This document shows positions 56,950-64,000 of a DNA stretch of 64,000 nucleotides, in pieces. Position numbers and translations under genes: made by a program. This DNA is from Cystobacter ferrugineus (GTDB lineage: Bacteria; Myxococcota; Myxococcia; Myxococcales; Myxococcaceae): contig NZ_MPIN01000001.1 of the NCBI RefSeq assembly GCF_001887355.1, forward strand, positions 124,001-188,000. Direction: 5' to 3'. The notes under the pieces are model-generated. The model was not told where the DNA came from and searched no databases. It saw nothing but the letters and a program-made list of their open reading frames with translations. Each line of letters opens with the position of its first letter. Position 1 is the first letter of the stretch.

Positions 56950-57414
56950 ATGACGATCAAGGTTGGCGACGAAGCCCCGGACTTCAACTTCACCCACAAG
57001 AATGGAAGTCCAGCGAGTCTCAAGTCCCTGCGTCAGCAGAAGGCCGTTGTCCTCTACTTCTATCCCAAGGATGACACCCCGGGATGCACGGCCCAGGCCT
57101 GCTCCTTCCGCGACGCCTACGAGGACTTCATTCAGGCGGGCGCCGAGGTCATCGGGGTCAGCTCCGACGAGACCTCGTCGCATGAGTCCTTCGCCGCCAA
57201 GCACCGGCTGCCCTTCACGTTGCTCAGCGACGCGGACGGCTCGCTGCGCAAGAGCTACGGTGTGCCGCGCTCGTTCCTGGGGTTGCTGCCGGGCCGGGTC
57301 ACGTATGTGATCGACCGTGAGGGCATCGTCCGGCACGTCTTCAATTCCCAGCTCCAGGCCACCAAGCACATCACCGAGGCGCTGGATGTCCTCAAGCGCT
57401 TGAGTGCCGCCTGA
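56950..57414 (+). CDS. bcp: thioredoxin-dependent peroxiredoxin (Bcp/PrxQ)
   Basis: The 154-residue protein from ATG 56950 (GGAG 9 nt upstream) begins MTIKVGDEAPDFNFTHKNGS and has YFYPKDDTPGCTAQACSFRD with peroxidatic Cys46 and resolving Cys51, the PrxQ spacing. GVSSDETSSHESFAAKHRLP and YVIDREGIVRHVF are further family blocks. It reduces H2O2 and organic peroxides with thioredoxin in the cytoplasm. About 50 bp upstream of the TonB-like gene on the same strand. Confidence 0.94.
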   Translation: MTIKVGDEAPDFNFTHKNGSPASLKSLRQQKAVVLYFYPKDDTPGCTAQACSFRDAYEDFIQAGAEVIGVSSDETSSHESFAAKHRLPFTLLSDADGSLRKSYGVPRSFLGLLPGRVTYVIDREGIVRHVFNSQLQATKHITEALDVLKRLSAA

Positions 57415-57464
57415 CGGACACGCGGCCATCGCGCGGGGCTCGTTCCTGGCGGCGCTCCCGCCTG

Positions 57465-58694
57465 GTGAGGGCCCTGTTGCTGTCCCTGGTCCTGCATGGG
57501 GCCCTGGGTCTGCTGCTGTGGCGCGCGAGGACTCCCTCGCGCGAGTCTCCCGCCGAGGCCCGTTCCGAGCCCCTCCTGCTCGAGTTCACCGAGCACGAAG
57601 CGCCTCGTGCGCCGCCTGGGGTGGAGCCTCCGGCGGTGCCGCCCCGGGAGACGCCCCGTCGGCCGCCTCGGATACCTCACGCGCGGAAGCAGTCCTCCGC
57701 GCCAGCTCCCGCCCCAGCTCCGGCGCCCATCGCCTCGGGCCCTCCGAGTGTCCCCGAGGAGGCACCGGCTGTTCCCCAGACGCCCGACGTGCCACCTGCG
57801 GTGCGGCTGTTTCCGGGCCCGGGAGGACTGCCGGTGGCGCAGGGGAGCGGGGCCGCGGATGCGCCCCGGGGCCACACGTGGAGACCGGGGGAGGGGCCTT
57901 CACCCGAGCAACGTCTGGCGGAGGAGCGCGAGCGGGTGCGGGGCCGGGTCCAGGGCTTCCTCGATGACGGCCTGGCCACGGCGCGTGTGGACAATGGCCT
58001 CGTCGACACCTACTTCGGCCAGATGGACCATGCGCTGGAGAAGGGGCTGACGGGCGCGCCGCTCTTCGACTACCAGGGCGTGCTCCGGCACTTCTTCCCC
58101 GGGGGCAGCATGCGCGAGTTGTTGGAGGGGGCCGCGCGTTACGGGGCCACGGGCAATCCGGATGACGCCACCGGGGGGCCTTCGGGAACGGATCGACTGG
58201 AGGACGTGGCGCGTTCGGGGACCGCGGGTGCGAGGGCTCGGCGGGCGCGCGATCCATTGGGGGAACTGGACAGGAGCGTGGCGGGCGCCAACACGTTGTC
58301 GGTGGAGCTCGAGCTGGAGCAATCGCCCACGGGACAACTGTTGGGGGCGAAGTTGTTGCGAGGCTCGGGCAACTCCCTCTTCGACACCTATGTCCTCGAC
58401 AAGGTCCCTCCGTCCCTGGCGGCGTTGGGCCCCGCGTCGGAGAACTTCGCCGCGAGGACGCGGGCGCCCACGGTGCGCAGCGTCTGGAATGTCGAGGGCC
58501 GCGTGAGCTTCTCGCGCACCATCAAGCTGTCGAAGCTGCACACGCTCGACGCGTCCGATGCCGCCTACGTCTCGGCGCTGCTCGCGACGAGCCTGCTCGG
58601 GGGCTCCTTCGAGGAGACGCGGGGCGAGGTGACGATCATCGACGTGCGCCGGCCCCACTTCGACATCCGGACCCGGTTGCTGCGGGTGTACTGA
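57465..58694 (+). CDS. TonB-like envelope-spanning protein
   Basis: From GTG 57465 the protein is 409 residues: a short N-terminal membrane anchor (RALLLSLVLHGALGLLLW), then a Pro/Ala-rich span (residues 25-140; PAPAPAPAPIASGPP), a helical segment (EQRLAEERERVRGRVQGFLD) and a C-terminal TonB-type region. That region contains VELELEQSPTGQLLGAKLLR and GSGNSLFDTYVLDKV, the turn-and-strand pattern of TonB C-termini. The frame is open upstream with a run of arginines (WRRSRL) that would suit the cytoplasmic side of the anchor, so the true start may be further 5'. No exbB/exbD genes are adjacent. Confidence 0.75.
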   Translation: MRALLLSLVLHGALGLLLWRARTPSRESPAEARSEPLLLEFTEHEAPRAPPGVEPPAVPPRETPRRPPRIPHARKQSSAPAPAPAPAPIASGPPSVPEEAPAVPQTPDVPPAVRLFPGPGGLPVAQGSGAADAPRGHTWRPGEGPSPEQRLAEERERVRGRVQGFLDDGLATARVDNGLVDTYFGQMDHALEKGLTGAPLFDYQGVLRHFFPGGSMRELLEGAARYGATGNPDDATGGPSGTDRLEDVARSGTAGARARRARDPLGELDRSVAGANTLSVELELEQSPTGQLLGAKLLRGSGNSLFDTYVLDKVPPSLAALGPASENFAARTRAPTVRSVWNVEGRVSFSRTIKLSKLHTLDASDAAYVSALLATSLLGGSFEETRGEVTIIDVRRPHFDIRTRLLRVY

Positions 58695-58711
58695 AACGAA
58701 ACGAACAAAAA

Positions 58712-58748
58712 AGCCCGGGGGATGCCGGGTGCCGGCACCCTCCGGGCT
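58712..58748 (-). terminator. rho-independent terminator for the YtxH-like gene
   Basis: A 10-bp stem (58712-58721 with 58739-58748, one G-U pair) encloses a 17-nt loop that itself contains the palindrome GTGCCGGCAC. On the minus strand it is followed by TTTTTTGTT, so it ends transcription of the minus-strand gene at 58776. On the plus strand no T-run follows, so it is not a good terminator for the TonB-like gene. Confidence 0.8.
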
Positions 58749-58775
58749 CCTGAACAATGCCTGACGCGGTGCGGC

Positions 58776-59120
58776 TCAGGCGTTGGCGGTCTTCTCCGGC
58801 ACGTTGATGCCCTGCCGGTTGAGGTAGTCCATCGCCTTGTCCTTCACGTTGGTGCGCAGCTCCGGCCCGGTCTTGGGCGTGAGCAGCAGGGCGGCGATGC
58901 CGCCGACGGCGCAGCCGATGACGAAGGCGCCGATGCCCGCGAACGAGGCGCTGGCGGGCTTGTAGGTGGTCAGGCCCACATAGTGCAGCGCATCATCCGG
59001 ATCGAAGTCCTCCCAACGGTTGCGCGCGTACTTGGGCAGATCCTTCAGGAGCTTCCTGGCGAGGAACTTCCGGTACACGTCACTCTTCGCCGCCAGCGTG
59101 GCCTTTTTCGCGAACATCAT
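58776..59120 (-). CDS. YtxH-like small membrane protein
   Basis: ATG 59120 follows GAGGAGG and gives 114 residues. The N-terminal half is basic and helical (KKATLAAKSDVYRKFLARKL). A single Gly/Ala-rich membrane segment (FAGIGAFVIGCAVGGIAALL) is followed by LTPKTGPELRTNVKDKAMDY. The sequence GxxAALLLTPKTGxELR is the YtxH signature, found in general stress and envelope-linked small proteins of unclear role. The gene stands alone with its own terminator at 58712-58748. Confidence 0.8.
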   Translation of the reverse strand: MMFAKKATLAAKSDVYRKFLARKLLKDLPKYARNRWEDFDPDDALHYVGLTTYKPASASFAGIGAFVIGCAVGGIAALLLTPKTGPELRTNVKDKAMDYLNRQGINVPEKTANA

Positions 59121-59316
59121 TCCGTCCTCCTCTGTCCCATACCTGACAAGGCGCGGAACTCCCCCACGGTAGTTCGCCCTTGGTAGGGAGAAAGGTAGGC
59201 AGGGATGTCCGGGATGGCACCCCCCGGCGTGCGCTTGTCCACTCGGCTTCACGGTCAGTGCTCGCGAGGAAGTCGGAGCAGCCAGGCGACCCCCTTTCTG
59301 CTATGCCCCCGGCGCC

Positions 59317-60846
59317 ATGTCATCCGACCAGAAGCTGCTGGAAAAGCGCGCCCAGGTGGAACGGGGCGGGGCAGAGAAGTACCACGCGAAGAACCAGGAA
59401 ACGGGCAAGCTGTTCGCGCGCGAGCGCATCCGGCTCCTGGTGGACGAGGGCTCGTTCGTCGAGGACGCGAAGCTCGCCAACAACCTGGATCCGGAGCTGC
59501 CCTCGGACGGCGTCATCACGGGCCTGGGCCGGGTGGCGGGGCGTCCGGTGGCGATCATGGCCAACGACTCCACGGTGAAGGCGGGCAGTTGGGGCGCGCG
59601 CACGGTGGAGAAGATCCTCCGCATCCAGGAGACGGCCCGGAGCCTGCGCTGTCCGCTGCTCTACCTGGTGGACTCGGCGGGAGCGCGCATCACGGACCAG
59701 GTGGAGATGTTCCCCGGCCGGCGCGGCGCGGGCCGCATCTTCTACAACGAGGTGCACCTGTCCGGAGAGGTGCCGCAGGTGTGTCTGCTCTTCGGGCCCT
59801 CGGCCGCTGGCGGCGCGTACATCCCGGCCTTCTGCGATCTGGTCATCATGGTGGAGGGCAATGCCTCCATGTACCTGGGCAGCCCGCGCATGGCGGAGAT
59901 GGTCATCGGCGAGAAGGTGACGCTCGAGGAGATGGGCGGCGCGAAGATGCACTGCTCGGTGTCCGGCTGCGGCGACGTGCTGGTGAAGACGGAGCAGGAG
60001 GCCATCGAGGCGGCGAAGAAGTACCTCTCCTTCTTCCCGGAGAACTTCACCCAGGCGCCGCCGGTGGTGGAGGCGCGCGCGCCCAAGGCGAGTGGCAAGC
60101 GGGTGGAGGAGATCATCCCGGCGGATCAGAACAAGCCCTTCGACATGCACGCGCTCATCGCGGAGCTCATCGACGAGGGGAGCTGGTTCGAGGTGAAGAA
60201 GCTCTTCGCCCAGGAGCTGATCACGGGCCTGGCGCGCATCGGGGGCCGGCCGGTGGGCATCGTGGCCAACCAGCCCAAGTACAAGGGCGGCGTGCTCTTC
60301 GTGGACTCGGCGGACAAGGCGGCGCGCTTCATCTGGCTGTGTGATGCCTTCAACATCCCGCTGCTCTACCTGGCGGACGTGCCGGGGTTCATGATCGGCA
60401 CCAAGGTGGAGCGCGCGGGCATCATCCGCTCGGGCGCGAAGATGATCTCCGCGGTGAGCGAGGCGAGCGTGCCGCGCATCTGCGTGGTGGTTCGCAAGGC
60501 GTATGGGGCGGGCCTGTACGCCATGAGCGGGCCGGGCTTCGCGCCGGACGCCACCCTGGCGCTGCCCCAGGCGATGATCGCGGTGATGGGACCCGAGGCG
60601 GCCGTCAACGCCGTCTACTTCAACAAGATCCAGGACAAGCCCGAGGCCGAGCGCGCCGCCTACGTGCAGCAGCTGCGCGACGAGTACAAGGAGGACGTGG
60701 ACCTGTTCAAGCTGGCGAGCGAGCTGGTGGTGGACGAGGTCGTCCCGGGTGAGCGGCTGCGTCATGAATTGTCGCAGCGCTTCGAGTTGTATTCTCGCCG
60801 TTTCCAACCCCGGGCCACCAAGAAGCACGGCGTCTACCCGGTTTGA
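59317..60846 (+). CDS. acyl-CoA carboxylase carboxyltransferase (beta) subunit
   Basis: The 509-residue protein has the two crotonase-like carboxyltransferase domains. The N-terminal one includes ARERIRLLVDEGSFVED, AIMANDSTVKAGSWGARTVE, LVDSAGARITDQVEMFPGRR and FGPSAAGGAYIPAFCD. The C-terminal one includes ELITGLARIGGRPVGIVANQ, GGVLFVDSADKAARFIWLCD, LADVPGFMIGTKVERAGIIR and VVVRKAYGAGLYAM. It moves CO2 from biotin to an acyl-CoA (propionyl-, methylcrotonyl- or geranyl-CoA-type). Ending HGVYPV and the next-door acyl-CoA dehydrogenase fit leucine or propionate catabolism. No biotin carboxylase/BCCP gene is nearby, so it must pair with an unlinked alpha subunit. Confidence 0.93.
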   Translation: MSSDQKLLEKRAQVERGGAEKYHAKNQETGKLFARERIRLLVDEGSFVEDAKLANNLDPELPSDGVITGLGRVAGRPVAIMANDSTVKAGSWGARTVEKILRIQETARSLRCPLLYLVDSAGARITDQVEMFPGRRGAGRIFYNEVHLSGEVPQVCLLFGPSAAGGAYIPAFCDLVIMVEGNASMYLGSPRMAEMVIGEKVTLEEMGGAKMHCSVSGCGDVLVKTEQEAIEAAKKYLSFFPENFTQAPPVVEARAPKASGKRVEEIIPADQNKPFDMHALIAELIDEGSWFEVKKLFAQELITGLARIGGRPVGIVANQPKYKGGVLFVDSADKAARFIWLCDAFNIPLLYLADVPGFMIGTKVERAGIIRSGAKMISAVSEASVPRICVVVRKAYGAGLYAMSGPGFAPDATLALPQAMIAVMGPEAAVNAVYFNKIQDKPEAERAAYVQQLRDEYKEDVDLFKLASELVVDEVVPGERLRHELSQRFELYSRRFQPRATKKHGVYPV

Positions 60847-60882
60847 TGGCCCTCCCTACCCCCTCTGCTATAGATCCCGACC

Positions 60883-62028
60883 ATGGACTTCGAACTTCCC
60901 GAAAGCCATCGAGCCCTTCAGGCTTCCCTGCGTGACTTCTGCGAGAGCAAGGTCCGTCCCTTCGCGCGCGAGTGGGACAAGGACGAGACCTTCCCGCTGG
61001 AGGTGGTGCGGGAGCTGGGCGGGCTGGGTGTGCTGGGCATGCTGGTCTCCGAGGAGTACGGCGGAGCGGCCATGGACTCGCTGGCCGTGGCGGTGGCGGT
61101 GGAGGAGATCGCCCGCTATGACGGCTCGCTCGCCCTCACGGTGGCCTCGCACAACGGCCTGGGCACCAGCCACCTGCGCGTCTTCGGCAACGAGGCGCAG
61201 CGGCGCAAGTACCTGCCCAGGCTCGCCAGCGGTGAGTGGCTGGGCGCGTGGGGCCTGACCGAGCCGGGCAGTGGCTCGGACGCCGCGGGGATGAAGACGA
61301 CGGCGGTGCGCCACGGCGACACGTGGGTGCTCAACGGCGCGAAGATGTTCATCACCCAGGGCACGGTGGGTGACGTGTTCGTGGTGCTGGCGGTCACCTC
61401 GCCGCAGAAGAAGCAGAAGGGCATCACCGCCTTCATCCTGGAGAAGGGGATGAAGGGCTTCAGCCAGCGCTCCATCCACGGCAAGCTGGGCATGCGCTCC
61501 TCGGACACGGCGGAGCTGGTGCTCGAGGGCGTGGAGGTGCCGGACAGCCAGCGGCTGGGCGAGGTGGACGCGGGCTTCATCGACACGATGAAGATCCTCG
61601 ACAAGGGCCGCATCACCATCGGCGCGCTGGCGGTGGGCCTGGGGCGGGGGGCGCTGGAGGAGTCGGTGCGCTACTCGCGCGAGCGCACGGCCTTCGGCCA
61701 GCCCATCTCCGAGTTCCAGGGCCTGCGCTGGATGTTCGCGGACATGAAGACGGAGCTGGACGCGGCGCGGCTCTTGGTGCACCGCGCGGCGCTGCTCGCC
61801 GACGCGGGCCGGCCCTACAGCCAGGAAGCGTCCATGGCGAAGCTCTTCGCCTCCGAGGCCGCCACGCGTGCCTGCAACAAGGCGGTGCAGATCCACGGCG
61901 GCTATGGCTACACGCGCGAGTTCCCCGTCGAGCGCTACCTGCGTGACGCCAAGCTGTGTGAGATCGGCGAGGGCACGAGCGAGATCCAGCGCACCATCAT
62001 CGCGCGCGAGGTCTTCAAGAGCGCGTGA
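60883..62028 (+). CDS. acyl-CoA dehydrogenase (short/branched-chain type)
   Basis: The 381-residue FAD enzyme introduces a 2,3-double bond in an acyl-CoA and passes electrons to [23 protein letters not shown] (FAD/substrate binding), [57 protein letters not shown] and [17 protein letters not shown] (catalytic-type Glu near residue 362, as in short-chain enzymes) are all present. Length and motifs fit butyryl-CoA or 2-methyl-branched-chain dehydrogenases. It lies 36 bp after the carboxyltransferase gene, forming a likely operon for one acyl-CoA route, and runs directly into rnc. Confidence 0.93.
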   Translation: MDFELPESHRALQASLRDFCESKVRPFAREWDKDETFPLEVVRELGGLGVLGMLVSEEYGGAAMDSLAVAVAVEEIARYDGSLALTVASHNGLGTSHLRVFGNEAQRRKYLPRLASGEWLGAWGLTEPGSGSDAAGMKTTAVRHGDTWVLNGAKMFITQGTVGDVFVVLAVTSPQKKQKGITAFILEKGMKGFSQRSIHGKLGMRSSDTAELVLEGVEVPDSQRLGEVDAGFIDTMKILDKGRITIGALAVGLGRGALEESVRYSRERTAFGQPISEFQGLRWMFADMKTELDAARLLVHRAALLADAGRPYSQEASMAKLFASEAATRACNKAVQIHGGYGYTREFPVERYLRDAKLCEIGEGTSEIQRTIIAREVFKSA

Positions 62029-62039
62029 AGGGGCCTGGG

Positions 62040-62807
62040 ATGACACGGCCGCCCGCCGAGCGTGTGAAGACCCTGGAGGAGCGTCTGGGCGTGGTGTTTC
62101 CCCGCCCGGAGCTGGCCCTCACCGCGCTCACGCACAAGAGCTGGGTCAACGAGCATCGTGGCGAGGGCTTCCAGGACAACGAGCGGCTGGAGTTCCTCGG
62201 GGACGCGGTGGTCAACCTGGCGGTGGGCCACCGGCTCATGGAGCGCTTTCCCCAGATGAGGGAAGGGGAGCTCACGCCGTTGCGCGCCCGCATCGTCAAC
62301 GAGGACGGCCTGTCGCGCATCGCGCGCCGCCTGGGGCTGGGTGAGCTGCTGCTGCTCGGACGGGGCGAGGAGCTCAGCGGGGGCCGGGACAAGAGCTCGC
62401 TCCTGGCCAACGCGCTGGAGGCAATCTTCGCCGCGCTCTACCTCGAGGCGGGCCTGCCGCCGGTGATGGCGCTGGTGGATCGGCACTTCGCCGAGGCCCT
62501 GGACGGTGTGGCGCAGGCGCTCAGCCGGCTGGACTACAAGACGAAGCTGCAGGAGACGGCCCAGGAGCAGCTCAAGCTCACGCCCCGCTATCAGTGCATC
62601 TCGGAGTCGGGCCCCGACCACGAGAAGGTCTTCGAGGTGCAGGTGACGCTGGGGCCGGACGTGTACGCGCGCGCCACGGGCCGTAGCAAGAAGGAGGCCG
62701 AGCAGAACGCCGCCCATGCCGCCCTGGAGTGGTTGGCACGGGGGGAAAAGCCGGAACTTCTGAATTCCGCGGCGGCTTCCGGTCCGAAGGAGGACAGACC
62801 GGGTTGA
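62040..62807 (+). CDS. rnc: ribonuclease III
   Basis: The 255-residue enzyme cuts double-stranded RNA for rRNA processing. Signature [20 protein letters not shown] in the N-terminal RNase III domain, [18 protein letters not shown] (catalytic Asp/Glu region), and a C-terminal dsRNA-binding domain (about 160-240; [36 protein letters not shown]). ATG 62040 has AAGGGG about 7 nt upstream. A GTG at 62025 overlapping the previous stop is an alternative. The rnc-era order is the classic housekeeping arrangement. Confidence 0.95.
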   Translation: MTRPPAERVKTLEERLGVVFPRPELALTALTHKSWVNEHRGEGFQDNERLEFLGDAVVNLAVGHRLMERFPQMREGELTPLRARIVNEDGLSRIARRLGLGELLLLGRGEELSGGRDKSSLLANALEAIFAALYLEAGLPPVMALVDRHFAEALDGVAQALSRLDYKTKLQETAQEQLKLTPRYQCISESGPDHEKVFEVQVTLGPDVYARATGRSKKEAEQNAAHAALEWLARGEKPELLNSAAASGPKEDRPG

Positions 62808-62987
62808 AACTACTTGGTCCCACTGGACGGGACGAATAAGGTCGCGCGCCGGTCCACGTTCCACCGTTGGCCTGGTTGCCCGGCCGCCCGCAATGACGCG
62901 CGGGGGTCCGCTGTTCTCGCGCTGTCCTGGGGAAGTCTCCTCGTGAGAGGGGGTTTTCCTGATCACCTTCGACCTTCGACGCTTCAG

Positions 62988-63929
62988 ATGCCTCCTCCCA
63001 CCCACCGCAGCGGCTTCGCCGCGCTCATCGGCCGTCCCAATGTGGGCAAGAGCACGCTGCTCAATCAGCTGACGGGCGAGAAGCTCGCCATCGTCTCGCC
63101 CAAGCCGCAGACCACCCGCAACCGCATCCTGGGCGTGGTGACGCGGCCGGAGGGCCAGGTGGCCTTCCTCGACACCCCGGGCATCCACCAGGCCAAGGGG
63201 GAGCTCAACCGGTACATGGTGGAGGTGGCCCTGCAGGCCGCGGACGAGGTGGACCTGGTCCTCTTCGTCATCGAGCCCACGGGGACGGAGAAGCAGGAGG
63301 TGGGGCCGGGCAACCGCCACATCCTCGAGCGGCTGCAGAAGACGGGCAAGCCCACCTTCCTGGTGATCAACAAGATCGACACCATTCCCAAGCCGGTGCT
63401 CCTGCCGCTCATCGACCTGTACCGCCGGGAGTTCCCCTTCGCCGAGGTGCTACCCATCTCCGCCAAGGAGGACGACGGGGTGGAGGAGTTGTTCCAGACG
63501 GTGCTGCGGCACATGCCCGAGGGCGAGCCGCTGTTTCCCGAGGACGTGCTCACGGACCAGGCGGAGAAGACGCTGGTGGCCGAGTACATCCGCGAGCAGG
63601 TGTTGCGTCATTGCCGCCAGGAGATTCCGTATTCCACGGCGGTGCTGGTGGACTTCTTCGACGAGTCCGAGCGCGAGCCGCCACCGGGCACGCCGCCGGG
63701 CAAGCTCGCGGGGCTCATCCGGATTTCAGGCTCCATCTACGTGGAGCGGGACAGTCAGAAGGCCATCATCATCGGCAAGCAGGGCCAGATGTTGAAGACG
63801 ATCGGTACGGACGCGCGCAAGGCCATCCAGCGGCTCTTGGGGGCGCACGTGTACCTCTCGCTCCGGGTGCGCGTGGAGCCCCGGTGGAGCGAGCGGCCCG
63901 AGGGCCTCAAGAAGCTGGGTTACGAGTAG
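62988..63929 (+). CDS. era: GTPase Era
   Basis: The 313-residue GTPase acts in 30S ribosome assembly at the 3' end of 16S rRNA. G1 is FAALIGRPNVGKSTLLNQL, switch SPKPQTTRNRILGVVT, G3 FLDTPGIHQAKGELN, G4 LVINKIDTIPK. A C-terminal KH domain follows (YVERDSQKAIIIGKQGQMLK, then LGAHVYLSLRVRV). ATG 62988 was chosen because the protein then begins PPPTHRSGFAALIG; the open frame extends to 62814 but is not protein-like. The 180-bp gap to rnc holds no recognised element. Confidence 0.96.
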   Translation: MPPPTHRSGFAALIGRPNVGKSTLLNQLTGEKLAIVSPKPQTTRNRILGVVTRPEGQVAFLDTPGIHQAKGELNRYMVEVALQAADEVDLVLFVIEPTGTEKQEVGPGNRHILERLQKTGKPTFLVINKIDTIPKPVLLPLIDLYRREFPFAEVLPISAKEDDGVEELFQTVLRHMPEGEPLFPEDVLTDQAEKTLVAEYIREQVLRHCRQEIPYSTAVLVDFFDESEREPPPGTPPGKLAGLIRISGSIYVERDSQKAIIIGKQGQMLKTIGTDARKAIQRLLGAHVYLSLRVRVEPRWSERPEGLKKLGYE

Positions 63930-63937
63930 AAAGCCAC

Positions 63938-64000
63938 ATGAAGCCTCTGGTCGCCATCGTGGGACGCCCCAACGTGGGCAAGTCCACGCTCTTCAATCGC
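63938..64000 (+). CDS. der: GTPase Der (EngA), N-terminal 21 residues; continues beyond window
   Basis: ATG 63938, 8 bp after the era stop, opens MKPLVAIVGRPNVGKSTLFN, the exact first G1 motif of the tandem-GTPase Der that acts in 50S assembly. The gene runs off the window end. The rnc-era-der order supports the call. Confidence 0.9.
   Translation, partial: MKPLVAIVGRPNVGKSTLFNR

Overview
The window is high-G+C DNA (visibly well above 60 percent, with G or C at most third codon positions) that looks like a myxobacterial chromosome, probably from the Cystobacter/Archangium/Melittangium side of the Myxococcales. This is an inference. It rests on a DUF2381 protein (a Myxococcus-type paralogous family), a MYXO-CTERM-like tail (Gly-Cys, hydrophobic stretch, Arg cluster), many secreted lipoproteins, and the mix of primary and secondary metabolism. 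No rRNA, tRNA, CRISPR array or complete insertion sequence was found. The window opens inside an aminotransferase gene and closes 21 codons into der.

Layout. 1-2.5 kb: aminotransferase end, methyltransferase, HMG-CoA lyase. 2.5-9.5 kb: accessory region with a frame-disrupted secreted protein plus a small partner, an M74/LysM lipoprotein, a very large secreted C45-type acyltransferase fused to an M1-peptidase-like tail, and A+T-rich genes of unknown function. 9.5-13.4 kb: DUF1206 membrane protein, V4R-like protein, heme-oxygenase-like protein with a good sigma70-type promoter, PilZ protein, FrnE-type DsbA. 13.5-22.1 kb: the metabolic core mutA-mutB-meaB-icmF, two B12 mutases each with its own G-protein chaperone. 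22-26.4 kb: Old Yellow Enzyme with a divergent AraC regulator, TetR regulator, FabF-type ketosynthase. 26.4-28.9 kb: a tandem pair of paralogous M91/NleD-like zinc metalloproteases with proline-rich N-termini. 29-34.5 kb: chemoreceptor, short-chain dehydrogenase, DUF1800/DUF1501 pair. 34.5-38.4 kb: a lower-G+C island with an OLD-family nuclease and a UvrD-like helicase, a Gabija-like anti-phage module. 38.5-51.3 kb: DUF2381 protein and lipoprotein, MFS transporter, HAD hydrolase, DeoR regulator, M23 peptidase, Tim44/TerB membrane protein, enoyl-CoA hydratase, methyltransferase, a LysM/C39-like cell-wall enzyme and secreted proteins. 51.3-58.7 kb: a near-consensus Fur box in front of a PD40/M28/PDZ lipoprotein, then YceI, a heme-binding barrel-like protein, a heme/MYXO-CTERM protein, Bcp peroxiredoxin and a TonB-like protein. 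58.8-64 kb: YtxH-like protein, acyl-CoA carboxylase carboxyltransferase, acyl-CoA dehydrogenase, and the housekeeping run rnc-era-der.

How the genes fit together. HMG-CoA lyase, enoyl-CoA hydratase, carboxyltransferase, acyl-CoA dehydrogenase, MutAB/MeaB and IcmF all handle short or branched acyl-CoAs (leucine, valine, isoleucine and propionate breakdown), which in myxobacteria also feeds iso-fatty acid and polyketide synthesis. The most interesting accessory loci are the Gabija-like nuclease/helicase pair, the duplicated M91-type protease effectors, the C45/M1-like fusion, and the possibly iron-regulated export/redox cluster at 51.6-56.9 kb.
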